DNA of 64,000 nucleotides from NCBI RefSeq assembly GCF_000372845.1, contig NZ_KB889963.1:3431646-3495645 (forward strand), read 5' to 3'. Both the position numbers and the translations under genes were made by a program. Within the stretch, counting starts at the first letter, position 1. Each line of letters starts with the position of its first letter. Below the pieces are notes generated by a model. That model saw only the letters and a list, made by a program, of their open reading frames with translations. It did not search any database and was not told the DNA's origin. Below, piece after piece: positions 1 to 7,517 of this stretch. Origin of the DNA: Methylocystis rosea SV97 (GTDB lineage: Bacteria; Pseudomonadota; Alphaproteobacteria; Rhizobiales; Beijerinckiaceae).

Positions 1-2193
1 ATCACTGAACGGACCAATGCCGTCTTTCTCGGCGCTTCGGTGCGCAGCGGCACGGCGAAGGTCCTTGCCGTGAGCACCGGCCGCCGGACCGAGTTCGGCG
101 CTATTGCGGCGCGGCTGGGGGCGCGCCAACCTGAGACCGACTTCGCCCGCGGCGTGCGGCAGTTCGGTTATCTCCTCGTTCGCGTGATGATTGTCATCGT
201 TCTCTTCGTGCTGACTGTGAACTTGTTGCTCCACCGCCCGGTGATCGAGTCCCTGCTGTTCGCCGTGGCGCTCGCGGTCGGTCTGTCGCCTGAGCTCTTG
301 CCGGCGATCATCAGCGTGACCCTTTCGGCCGGCGCGCGGGCCATGAGCAAGCGCGGCGTCATCGTCCGCCGGCTCGACGCCATCGAGAACCTCGGCAGCA
401 TGGATATCCTATGCACCGACAAGACGGGCACATTGACCGAAGGCGCCATTGTTCTGCGCGACGTTCTCGACGCCGGAAGCCAGCCTTCGGATGAGGTGCG
501 ACGGCTCGCCTTTCTCAACGCCGCCTTCGAGACCGGCATCGAAAACCCGCTCGATGAAGCGATCGTGACTGCGGGCAAGGACATTGGGCTAACGACCCGT
601 GGCGCCGCCAAGATCGACGAAATCCCCTACGACTTCATGCGTCGCCGACTCACCATCGTCGTGGCGGAGGATGGAGCGCCGTCACAGCGCCTGTTCATCA
701 CCAAGGGGGCGTTTTCGAACGTGCTCGACATATGCACATCCTTGGACCGCGATGGCGTCGAGGTTCCGGCGAACGCCGAGCGGCGCGCGGAACTCGAGAA
801 TGTCTTCAAGGCCAAGAGCGCTGAAGGCTTCCGTGTTCTGGCCGTTGCAACCCGCAAGGTTCCAGTGAAGGCGGACTACGACCGCGACGACGAACGGGAG
901 ATGACCTTTCGTGGCTTCCTTGTCTTTTACGACCCGCCCAAGGCGGACGCGCGGCGCACGATCGACGATCTCAATCGGCTAGGCATCCGCATCAAGGTGA
1001 TCAGCGGCGACAACCGCTATGTGACGGCGCATCTGGCGAAGGCTGTGGGACTCGATGCAACGTCGATGCTCACGGGCGAAAAGCTCGTAAAACTCAAGGA
1101 CGAGGCTTTGTGGCATCTCGCGCCACGGACAGACCTCTTTGTCGAGATCGATCCCCAGCAGAAGGAGCGGATCGTCCGCGCCCTGCAGCGGATGGGTCAC
1201 TCGGTCGGATATCTCGGCGACGGCGTCAATGATGCGCCGGCCCTGCATGCGGCCGATGTTGGCATCTCGGTCGAGACGGCGGTGGACGTCGCCCGCGAAA
1301 GCGCCGACATCATCCTGCTCGACCGCGACCTGGACGTGTTGCGCTCTGGTGTGGAGGATGGTCGGCGGACCTTCGCCAACACGCTAAAATACATCTCGAT
1401 CACCACCAGCGCGAATTTCGGGAACATGGTCAGCATGGCGCTGGCGGCGCCGCTGCTGCCGTTCCTGCCGCTCGCCGCCAAGCAGATTCTGCTGAATAAC
1501 TTCCTCTCCGACGTGCCGTCGATCGCGATATCCAGCGACAATGTCGACGCAGACCGGGTCTCACATCCGCAGCGCTGGAGCATCAGCGAGATCCAGAAGT
1601 TCATGATTGTCTTCGGCCTGATCAGTTCGGCCTTTGATATGTTGACCTTCGCGGTGCTGCTCCTGGTTTTCCACGCCGGCGAGGCGACGTTCCAGACCGC
1701 ATGGTTTATGATTTCGCTGCTGACCGAACTCGCGGTCGTCCTCGTCCTGCGAACCCATAAGCCGGCTTTTCGAAGCAGCCCGAGTCAGTTGCTGTTGTGG
1801 TCAACGCTTGCGGTAGCGGCCGCGACCTTCGCCATCCCCTTCCTCGGGGCGCTGAGTTCGGTGTTCGGCTTCGTGCCGCTCTCGGCGATGGAGATAAGCG
1901 CCGTCGTCGCTATCGTCCTCGGCTATATCGTGGCGACGGAAGTGGGCAAGATATGGTTTTTCAGGTCCATCAATACTGCAGGTCTTTCGAAGCCGATCAG
2001 AGCTCGAAAGACCAAGGCGTCTGAGCCCAGACCGCATCCTCTTGGGCCTTTCATAAGCGCGCTCGTCGCTACGGCGTTGGTCGTGGCGGGAGCCCTCGTC
2101 TTAACGGGAACGCTCATCTTAATCGGAACGCTTGTCCAACTGGGCCTTCAGCCGCATGAAGCGTTAAAGCCGGTCTTCTGGCCAAGCAAATAA
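1..2193 (+). CDS. mgtA: Mg2+-translocating P-type ATPase, C-terminal part (5' end outside window)
   Basis: P3B-type P-type ATPase that would import Mg2+ at the inner membrane using ATP. The frame is open from base 1, so the N-terminus and first membrane helices are outside the window; the GTG at 40 is an internal codon, not a start. The phosphorylation motif DKTGTLTE begins at 418, the hinge motif GDGVNDAPAL near 1216, and the stretch after it (VETAVDVARESADIILL) is typical of MgtA/MgtB. Paired hydrophobic segments flank the cytoplasmic domains and a cluster of helices follows from about 1390. The C-terminus has an extra basic linker and a final pair of hydrophobic stretches (about 2040-2150), longer than I expect for MgtA. 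No mgtR or mgtC is visible. Family call is firm; the substrate is inferred from family. Confidence 0.88.
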   Translation: MTERTNAVFLGASVRSGTAKVLAVSTGRRTEFGAIAARLGARQPETDFARGVRQFGYLLVRVMIVIVLFVLTVNLLLHRPVIESLLFAVALAVGLSPELLPAIISVTLSAGARAMSKRGVIVRRLDAIENLGSMDILCTDKTGTLTEGAIVLRDVLDAGSQPSDEVRRLAFLNAAFETGIENPLDEAIVTAGKDIGLTTRGAAKIDEIPYDFMRRRLTIVVAEDGAPSQRLFITKGAFSNVLDICTSLDRDGVEVPANAERRAELENVFKAKSAEGFRVLAVATRKVPVKADYDRDDEREMTFRGFLVFYDPPKADARRTIDDLNRLGIRIKVISGDNRYVTAHLAKAVGLDATSMLTGEKLVKLKDEALWHLAPRTDLFVEIDPQQKERIVRALQRMGHSVGYLGDGVNDAPALHAADVGISVETAVDVARESADIILLDRDLDVLRSGVEDGRRTFANTLKYISITTSANFGNMVSMALAAPLLPFLPLAAKQILLNNFLSDVPSIAISSDNVDADRVSHPQRWSISEIQKFMIVFGLISSAFDMLTFAVLLLVFHAGEATFQTAWFMISLLTELAVVLVLRTHKPAFRSSPSQLLLWSTLAVAAATFAIPFLGALSSVFGFVPLSAMEISAVVAIVLGYIVATEVGKIWFFRSINTAGLSKPIRARKTKASEPRPHPLGPFISALVATALVVAGALVLTGTLILIGTLVQLGLQPHEALKPVFWPSK

Positions 2194-2282
2194 CGTAGGT
2201 CGACCGGAAAGCGCCCGCCACCATCGCCATATTTGCGGCGACGCAATCGCTCGGCTGCCTCTAACCTTCAGAAAAAGACGCC

Positions 2283-2636
2283 ATGAGTAGCTTATCGTCT
2301 CAAATACGCGCTCCGGCACTTACGGAACGTTTCGCTCGCTTGTTGCGCACACTCATCGTCGGCGTGGCGCTCGTCGTTGGCGCCGCCGCCTTGCCGTCGG
2401 TCAGCGCCGCTCGGGATATGGTGGCCTTTTCGTCATCCGTCGAGCCGGGCACGATTGTCATCGACGCGCGCCGCCGCAAACTTTTTTTCGTTGAGGATGA
2501 AGGCGTCGCAATTCGCTATCCGATCGCCGTGCCCAAGAGCAGCGAGGAATGGTCCGGCTCCGCCACGATTATCGGTAAATACGTCAATCCCGACTGGGCT
2601 CCGCCATGGATAGTGAAGGCCTCGCGGCCTCTATGA
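2283..2636 (+). pseudogene. L,D-transpeptidase (YkuD) N-terminal fragment
   Basis: The first about 110 residues look like an exported ErfK/YbiS-type L,D-transpeptidase: an N-terminal signal segment (VGVALVVGAAALPSVSA), then the start of the YkuD fold (GTIVIDARRRKLFFVEDEG, IRYPIAVPKSSEEWSG, YVNPDWAPP). The catalytic HGT...SxGC(I/V)R part is absent. The reading frame runs into unrelated sequence at about 2606-2618, where a histidine kinase fragment begins in another frame. It therefore cannot cross-link peptidoglycan as it stands. A deletion or recombination joined the two remnants. High confidence in the family, good confidence that it is broken. Confidence 0.75.
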
Positions 2637-3013
2637 TCGGCGAGGAGAAACAAATATCCCTGAAATACGCCTTCGACCGCGCTCTCATTCCTTCGACGGA
2701 AGCAGTGAGTCTGGGCCTGATCGTGACGGAGCTGGTTATCAACTCCGTGAAATATGCATTTCCTCAAAGCCGCCCCGACGCGGAGATCCTCGTCAAATAC
2801 GAGACATCCGGCTCCAACTGGCAGCTCACGGTGTCCGATAATGGCGTGGGCAGGCCGGAAGGATACAATACAGCTGCCGCTTCTGACGGCTTGGGCAGCA
2901 CGCTTGTGAAGGCGCTGGCGCAACAGATCAAGGCACAAATAGAAATGGCGAACAGTCCCCACGGACTCGCTGTGTCGCTCGCGCATGTGACATTTAGCCC
3001 ACGGCCTGCATAG
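2606..3013 (+). pseudogene. Sensor histidine kinase C-terminal ATPase domain fragment
   Basis: Encodes only the HATPase domain of a HisKA_2/HWE-type histidine kinase: N-box ELVINSVKYAFP, G1 box VSDNGVGRP and G2 region DGLGSTLVKALAQQ. The sensor and the phospho-accepting His domain are missing, so it should not signal on its own. The ATG at 2606 lies at the junction with the L,D-transpeptidase remnant and has no convincing ribosome binding site. Family homology seems to start a few codons later (SEGLAASMIGEE). An inverted repeat just after the stop could end transcription. Confidence 0.7.
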
Positions 3014-3017
3014 CCCG

Positions 3018-3041
3018 CGCCGATCCAGAATAGGATCGGCG
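3018..3041 (+). terminator. Stem-loop after the kinase fragment
   Basis: A perfect 9-bp inverted repeat (CGCCGATCC / GGATCGGCG) with a 6-base loop lies 5 bases after the stop at 3013. No T-run follows, so it is either a factor-dependent terminator or an mRNA-stabilising hairpin. Confidence 0.4.
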
Positions 3042-3096
3042 GGGGTCGCCTCGAGCATTTCGCCATCTGTTCGAGAAGTCGCCGCCAGAAACGACG

Positions 3097-3243
3097 ATGA
3101 CGCCTGCGCTAGCCAAGCGGACGAATGTGTGGGAGCAGCTCAGAGCGCTCCTGATCGAGCAGAGCGGTCCGGAGGTGGCGATGACAAACCGGCTGACCGC
3201 AAACCCCCGCCAACGGATCATTGCAAAGCTCGGCCTTGTCTGA
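3097..3243 (+). CDS. Short hypothetical ORF, 48 aa
   Basis: An ATG frame of 48 codons with a basic, partly helical composition (WEQLRALLIEQSG, PRQRIIAKLGLV). It has no strong ribosome binding site and I do not recognise it. It lies between two better supported features on the same strand and may be a remnant. Listed only so that the interval is described. Confidence 0.2.
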   Translation: MTPALAKRTNVWEQLRALLIEQSGPEVAMTNRLTANPRQRIIAKLGLV

Positions 3244-3312
3244 AACGCCAGATAGGCCCATATTTTTCGCAAGGTCGGCCGCCATTTTGGGCAGTGTCGG
3301 CTTGGTGGAGAC

Positions 3313-3570
3313 ATGACAATGATCGAAACATTGATAGGACTCATCTTTCTCGTCATCATCATCGGGGTGTTTTGGTGGGCCGCAACGACCTTGCTCCGTG
3401 TCATTCCTCTCGCGGAGCCATTTCGAACAGTTGTTCACGTGCTCGTCGTTTTGGTTGGGGCGTTCATTGTTCTTTATGTGGCGCAGATGTTCCTGGAGGC
3501 AGCCGGCATTAAAGTGCCATGGCCGAAGTTTGGCGAGGCGAAATCAATACACGCGATTATTCGTGCCTGA
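3313..3570 (+). CDS. Small two-helix membrane protein, 85 aa
   Basis: Encodes a short inner-membrane protein: helix 1 about residues 5-26 (IGLIFLVIIIGVFWWAATTLL), a short basic/proline turn, helix 2 about residues 40-62 (VVHVLVVLVGAFIVLYVAQM), then a short tail. Layout and length resemble the small Thivi_2564-type membrane proteins, but I cannot confirm that name from sequence alone. A GGTGGAG sequence sits a few bases upstream of the ATG. No function is known. The gene stands alone on the plus strand. Confidence 0.6.
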   Translation: MTMIETLIGLIFLVIIIGVFWWAATTLLRVIPLAEPFRTVVHVLVVLVGAFIVLYVAQMFLEAAGIKVPWPKFGEAKSIHAIIRA

Positions 3571-3909
3571 GCGATTTGTTCAAACTGCATGGACCCGCGC
3601 AGCTAAAACCGCTCGAGATGCTGGCTCACAAGTCTCCCCAACCCGCCTGGTCCCCGGGGTTAGGGCGCACCCCTCCGGAAGGCGCCGCATTTCCGAAGAT
3701 CGTCGCGTCATCAACGCTTTGCTTCGTCATCGACTTGAGCATGGACGCGGATCGCGTCGATGACGCGCTTTCCAGCGGAAAGAACTTCACGCCGCCGCCG
3801 ACATTTCCCGCGCGCGCAAGCGAGCCAAGATGGGTTAAACTTTAGTGCGGTTGCGCCAAAATCCACTAAACCTGCATTTATCCGCGGGGGTTCGAGAGGA
3901 GAAACGATC
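3571..3909. other. Intergenic, no gene seen
   Basis: Open frames here are short, arginine- or proline-rich and lack ribosome binding sites. The last bases (around 3893-3903, GAGAGGAGAAACG) are the ribosome binding site of the next gene. Confidence 0.4.
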
Positions 3910-4473
3910 ATGTCGTCACCGTTGGCGCGCATGGCGCTCGGAGCTGTAGTAGGCGCGGCGGGCGTCGCGCTATTGGGCCCGCACATAGCGCGACGTGCAC
4001 GTCCGGCCGCGAAAGCAGCGCTGAAAGCAGCGCTGGCGGCAGTGCACGAGGCGAGGATACGGGGCGGCGAAATCGCCGAAGCCGCCGAGGATCTCTACGC
4101 CGAGGCAAAGGCGGAAGCGGAGGCCGAGACCGAAGCCGCCCTGGACGCGGCGGCCGTCGCAGAGCCCACGGCCGCAGCGGCAGTCTCCAAAATCAATTCC
4201 CAGATGAATCGTGGTGGCGCTTTTTCCCATCGACCCGAGGAAACGGTCATGACAAAGCAACCGGGACTCGACGGCCGCCATCGAGACCAGAACGGCAGAA
4301 TCAGCAAGAAGCATGGCAATACGCTCATATCCACATTGCGTCAGACCTATGGGGCCGGATTCGCTCCGGGGCGGTCTGGCGATGAAAGATTGGCAGATGT
4401 TCTGCACGACCTCGACGAGCCGTCTCTCAGTCATCTGATCCATGACTTACAAAGCAATCGACTTGATTCGTGA
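3910..4473 (+). CDS. Ala/Glu-rich membrane-anchored protein (DUF5132-like) read through into the next gene
   Basis: The ATG at 3910 has a strong upstream GAGAGGAG. The first about 100 residues have an N-terminal hydrophobic, glycine/alanine-rich helix (ALGAVVGAAGVALLGPH), then an alanine- and glutamate-rich helical region (EAKAEAEAETEAAL). This resembles small DUF5132-type proteins. There is no stop where such a protein would normally end (about 4190-4200), so the frame continues in phase through a second gene whose own ATG is at 4249, giving a 187-residue fusion. Either a stop codon was lost or the upstream gene lost its tail in a deletion. Function unknown. Confidence 0.55.
   Translation: MSSPLARMALGAVVGAAGVALLGPHIARRARPAAKAALKAALAAVHEARIRGGEIAEAAEDLYAEAKAEAEAETEAALDAAAVAEPTAAAAVSKINSQMNRGGAFSHRPEETVMTKQPGLDGRHRDQNGRISKKHGNTLISTLRQTYGAGFAPGRSGDERLADVLHDLDEPSLSHLIHDLQSNRLDS
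4249..4473 (+). CDS. Small hydrophilic protein, 74 aa (internal start in the fused frame)
   Basis: An ATG preceded at good distance by CCCGAGGAAACGG begins a compact hydrophilic protein (MTKQPGLDGRHRDQNGRISK ..., ending in a DEPSLSHLIHDLQ helix). Its content changes abruptly from the Ala/Glu-rich upstream part, and it looks like a conserved small rhizobial protein of unknown function. I therefore take this as the real start of a separate gene, although the upstream frame also reads into it. It could be made alone, as part of the fusion, or both. Confidence 0.6.
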   Translation: MTKQPGLDGRHRDQNGRISKKHGNTLISTLRQTYGAGFAPGRSGDERLADVLHDLDEPSLSHLIHDLQSNRLDS

Positions 4474-4512
4474 CTGATGACGGATGACCTCTCGACACCC
4501 ATTGGAGCGACT

Positions 4513-4782
4513 CTAGCGCTTGCCTGCCACGTTCGATAGCGGCGCGGACGAGGTCAGCTTCCAGACGAGGGGCTTCGGCTTTTCATCCTGGCCGTTTGCA
4601 ACTCTTCTATGAGCTGCAGAATAAATACTGGCCGAACCAGGGATGTGGCCAGCGTTGATGAAGGCGGCGGCCACACCAGGAGCGAATTCGATCGGTTCAT
4701 CTAAACCGCCGTCCGCCCGAGATGCTCGAAAAGAGTTCAAAGCATCGAGGATCGAATGTAGCGGCGCTATGGGCTGACCCAT
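4513..4782 (-). pseudogene. Metallo-beta-lactamase-fold RNA hydrolase fragment
   Basis: Reading from 4782, the segment EFAPGVAAAFINAGHIPGSASI matches the GHI(L/P)GSA region of beta-CASP metallo-beta-lactamase RNA hydrolases (YSH1/RNase J-like). The HxHxDH metal motif before it and the beta-CASP domain after it are missing, and the tail (from about 4660 down) is unrelated. A single internal module cannot form the active site, so this is a gene scrap. Confidence 0.6.
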
Positions 4783-4833
4783 TTAAGCGCGTCACGCGAC
4801 ACTACTTGCGCCAGTCATTTTCAACAAGGCCCA

Positions 4834-5418
4834 TCAGCGATGGCAGCCATTTTCCCGTTCATCGCCGAAATAGTGACTAACAAAGTCGCCGAACCTGCGC
4901 CGCTGCGAAGAGTCCAGACTGTCGTACAGTGGCGCCGTTGCGTCGGCGATTTTGCGCAGGTCGTCGGCGCGCGCGCTCAAGGTGTCGGCTTGCATGCGCA
5001 TATCGTCGATGGTTGTCCAATCTTGATCGTCGGGGACCTTGTCGTCTTGGGCTTTGCCTTCCTTGGCATCGGGGCGTTGCGCTTCCCGCATCGCAGCCGC
5101 TCTCTGCTCCCGCAGCTTGAGCATCCTATCGGCACGGCGTTGCGCCATGTCGTGCAATGCAGTCTGAACGGCGCCCCAATTCTTGCCCTGATCCGGCGTC
5201 AACCGAAGAACCGCCTTGAAACGAGCGATTCGCGCGTCGGCAACGTCCATAATCTGATTGGCGGTTCGTCCGCACATCTCGTCTCGATCGCGTCGATCGT
5301 ACGCGACAGAGCTGGAAGGAAGGATTACTACCGCGCAAACCATCATTATTGCGCACGCAATGAGGGCTCTTCGCATGGCCAAGTGTTTTTGCCGCGCCCG
5401 CGATCCGATCTTATCCAT
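4834..5418 (-). CDS. Spy/CpxP-like periplasmic LTxxQ protein
   Basis: A 194-residue exported protein with an N-terminal hydrophobic segment (residues about 17-38, ALIACAIMMVCAVVILPSSS) and the family motif LTPDQ at residues 73-77, followed by a charged helix (MLKLREQRAAAMREAQ). A second weak LTxxQ-like region is replaced by a Ser/Arg stretch near the C-terminus. Spy/CpxP proteins are periplasmic chaperones or envelope-stress sensors. The start at 5418 is chosen for the GGGGGAT sequence 8 bases upstream; the Met at residue 15 would also give a clean signal peptide. No CpxRA-like genes are nearby, so the role is inferred from the family. Confidence 0.75.
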   Translation of the reverse strand: MDKIGSRARQKHLAMRRALIACAIMMVCAVVILPSSSVAYDRRDRDEMCGRTANQIMDVADARIARFKAVLRLTPDQGKNWGAVQTALHDMAQRRADRMLKLREQRAAAMREAQRPDAKEGKAQDDKVPDDQDWTTIDDMRMQADTLSARADDLRKIADATAPLYDSLDSSQRRRFGDFVSHYFGDERENGCHR

Positions 5419-5592
5419 GACTAGATCCCCCAACTTGCGCGAAAGTTTCAGTTTGTCTAGGCAACCGCAATCGAAAGAAGTAGTCAGCGCCCTTGTCTCA
5501 CCAAAGTCGCCCCCGCCCACTCGGTTCACCGCGAGGCAGATAGCTGTTGCGGCCTCGCGTCCAATTGCGGCCAGGACCAGGCGCGGGTTTTA

Positions 5593-5937
5593 TTAGCAGC
5601 CCCACACCCAACCAGCGACGGAATCCCACTGCCAGCACGAACTGCCGCCATACCCGCCGCCATAGCCGTAGCCGGGATAGCCGTAGCCCGATGCGCCCGC
5701 GATTCCCGCGCCCAGAAGGCCAGCCGCGGCGCCAACCGCGGCGCCCGGAATGCCGTAGCCTCGGCGATAATAACCGCGGCGATAGCCCCGATAGTAAGCT
5801 TGTTCGAACGACGTCGTTAGTCCAACGCTCGTTGGACTCGCGGCGCTCATGGGGCCAGCCAAAACTTCCGCCGGTAGAGCCGCCAGCGCGGTCACCCCGC
5901 ATAACGCGGCCAGGACAGATTTCACACTCTTACACAT
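5593..5937 (-). CDS. Secreted Gly/Tyr-rich small protein, 114 aa
   Basis: A clear signal peptide (VLAALCGVTALAALPAEVLA, cleavage after about residue 27) precedes a YYRGYRRGYYRRGYG segment, a Gly/Ala-rich hydrophobic stretch (about residues 63-85, glycine-zipper-like) and a Gly/Tyr-rich tail (GYGYPGYGYGGGYGG) ending in CWQWDSVAGWVWGC. Two cysteines near the end could form a disulfide. Such proteins are common and uncharacterised in Hyphomicrobiales, probably located in the outer envelope. The start has AGAGGGAT upstream. Transcribed in the same direction as the Spy-like gene, 175 bp before it. Confidence 0.7.
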   Translation of the reverse strand: MCKSVKSVLAALCGVTALAALPAEVLAGPMSAASPTSVGLTTSFEQAYYRGYRRGYYRRGYGIPGAAVGAAAGLLGAGIAGASGYGYPGYGYGGGYGGSSCWQWDSVAGWVWGC

Positions 5938-6010
5938 TTCATCCCTCTTTCAGAAACACAGATTTTCAGAAACACAGAGTCGAGTCCGCCCCAACGCGGG
6001 CGTGCCGCGC

Positions 6011-6111
6011 GCTGCTTCTGCGTCCTAAGAGGATCAACTAGGCCCAAATGCAAAGTTGTCGAGGAGATTCCTCGATCACGGCTAACTCCACGGCGTTTGG
6101 AAGGCCTCGGT
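6011..6111 (+). repeat. Decayed inverted copy of the 18671-18770 segment
   Basis: About 100 bases here match the reverse complement of 18671-18770 with scattered differences (shared blocks include AAGAGGATCAACTA and CCTCGATCACGGC). The partner copy encodes the start of a 51-residue protein. Here the equivalent start codon is AGG instead of ATG and small indels follow, so this copy is dead. Confidence 0.7.
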
Positions 6112-6181
6112 GTAAATCAGATTTCAATTGTGACCCCTTTCGAAAACTTTCGCGACATAAAAATCAGCGCCAACTGATTTC

Positions 6182-6337
6182 ATGTTGATCGTCGTGGGCT
6201 TGTTGTGCCCAGCAGGGTCGGCTGCCTCATTGCGCGCGCCAACTGCGGCGTGGGAAGCGACCAAGTGGATTCATGACGTTCCGCCGATACAATTTGCCGC
6301 ATCGCTTCTCGGCGTTCGACTGAAATTCGCAAAGTGA
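6182..6337 (+). CDS. Possible small exported peptide, 51 aa
   Basis: An ATG frame with a signal-like N-terminus (MLIVVGLLCPAGSAASLRAP) followed by about 30 residues (WEATKWIHDVPPIQFAASLL). No clear ribosome binding site. It ends 52 bases before the cytochrome b561 start. I do not recognise it; it may be real or chance. Confidence 0.25.
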   Translation: MLIVVGLLCPAGSAASLRAPTAAWEATKWIHDVPPIQFAASLLGVRLKFAK

Positions 6338-6388
6338 ACAATTATGTCGTTTTGATAAAGGTCCGCGGAAAATACAGTGAGGCCCTCA

Positions 6389-6949
6389 ATGCAATGGCGC
6401 AATTCTCCACGAGCCTACGGTGCAGCCGTCCAAATCGTTCATTGGTTTTCCGTGCTTCTTGTTGGCGTCGCATGGGTGCTCGGGACCGTGGGCGAAGACC
6501 TGCCAAATGGAAGCGCTTGTAATCTCGGAGAACTAATCCATGTTTCTGCGGGAGAGCTGATCGCCATCCTTTTAATCGTTCGCGTCGGCTGGCGTCTAAT
6601 CAACGCGCCGCCGTCTCCAGAACTGACGCCGCTGGGGAGATTGGGCGATTTGGCCACCAAAATCGTCCACATTGCGCTTTACGTGCTGCTTGCGGCGGTT
6701 GTCGCCGTTGGCGTCGCGACGCAATTTGCCGATGGCGACGCGCTTTCCGTGCTTGGCGTTTTCGATATCGCATCGCCGTGGACGAAGAACAAACCGTTTG
6801 CACACGACATGAAGGAAATTCATGAAACTCTAGCGAATGGACTTATCATCCTCGCCACGATCCATGCTGGAGCAGCGTTGGTCCACCACTTCGTTTTCCG
6901 CGATCGCACTCTGAGACGTATGCTGCCAGGGGTTTCGGAGCCCCGCTAA
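6389..6949 (+). CDS. Cytochrome b561 family protein
   Basis: A 186-residue four-helix membrane protein of the bacterial di-heme cytochrome b561 type, which passes electrons from the quinone pool or to periplasmic partners. Histidines in helices are placed as in the family: H18 (QIVHW), H51 (ELIHVSAGE), H145 (KEIHETLAN) and H159 (ATIHAG), the last with H166/H167 nearby. Helices are about 12-32, 50-70, 92-112 and 145-168. The ATG at 6389 is preferred over the in-frame GTG at 6377 because family members begin just before the WRNSP/RYG-type motif. The gene stands alone; no partner cytochrome or YceI is adjacent. Confidence 0.8.
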   Translation: MQWRNSPRAYGAAVQIVHWFSVLLVGVAWVLGTVGEDLPNGSACNLGELIHVSAGELIAILLIVRVGWRLINAPPSPELTPLGRLGDLATKIVHIALYVLLAAVVAVGVATQFADGDALSVLGVFDIASPWTKNKPFAHDMKEIHETLANGLIILATIHAGAALVHHFVFRDRTLRRMLPGVSEPR

Positions 6950-7189
6950 TTCTGCGCTCGCTGCTTCGGCTTCGTTGCGGCCTGTCGGCGACCCGAGCGC
7001 CAATGCACCGCGGGCAGCTCTGCTTTTCATCGCGGGAATGGCGGTTGACTCCAATACGTCGAGCTTTTCGATTTTTTGGCGGCCCTGCGAAGAACTCACG
7101 AGCCTTGGCGACCACCGCCCGCAATACCTGATAGCGCGGGTGCTGTCGATTTCACTCTTTTCAAGGCAGATAAAGAAACCTACCCAAGT

Positions 7190-7420
7190 TCAGATCTGCT
7201 TCGCCGCGACCGGCGCATTCGACGGGGGAGCGGAAGCCCGCTGCCGTACAGGCGATGCGGCTTTGAATGGCTTGAAGGCTTCCTTGGCGAGGTTCGAATA
7301 CATTTCTCCGATCATGGTGGCTTCGGCAACGAAATCTTCATAGGCGGTTTTGGCGAAATCCGACTGCAACTGGATTGCTTCGTCGAGCTTCTTCACGCCC
7401 ATCAGCTTTTCGAAGTGCAT
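7190..7420 (-). pseudogene. Phasin C-terminal fragment
   Basis: The segment KLDEAIQLQSDFAKTAYEDFVAEATMIGEMYSNLAKEAFKPF matches the core of PHB-granule phasins and resembles the intact phasin at 53772 (FDEVIKLQTEFAKSSYESFV). The N-terminal half (about 50 residues) is missing. The frame starts at an ATG with no ribosome binding site, just where macA upstream sequence begins. Probably a truncated gene, though a short phasin-like granule binder cannot be excluded. Confidence 0.6.
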
Positions 7421-7517
7421 ACGACAAAGATAATTTTCTCGCTAAGACGATCGCAGCGGGATACTGTATGCGAGCTGAGCTATGTCGCGAACCCCAATCG
7501 CCCGAGAGTTCGATGTC

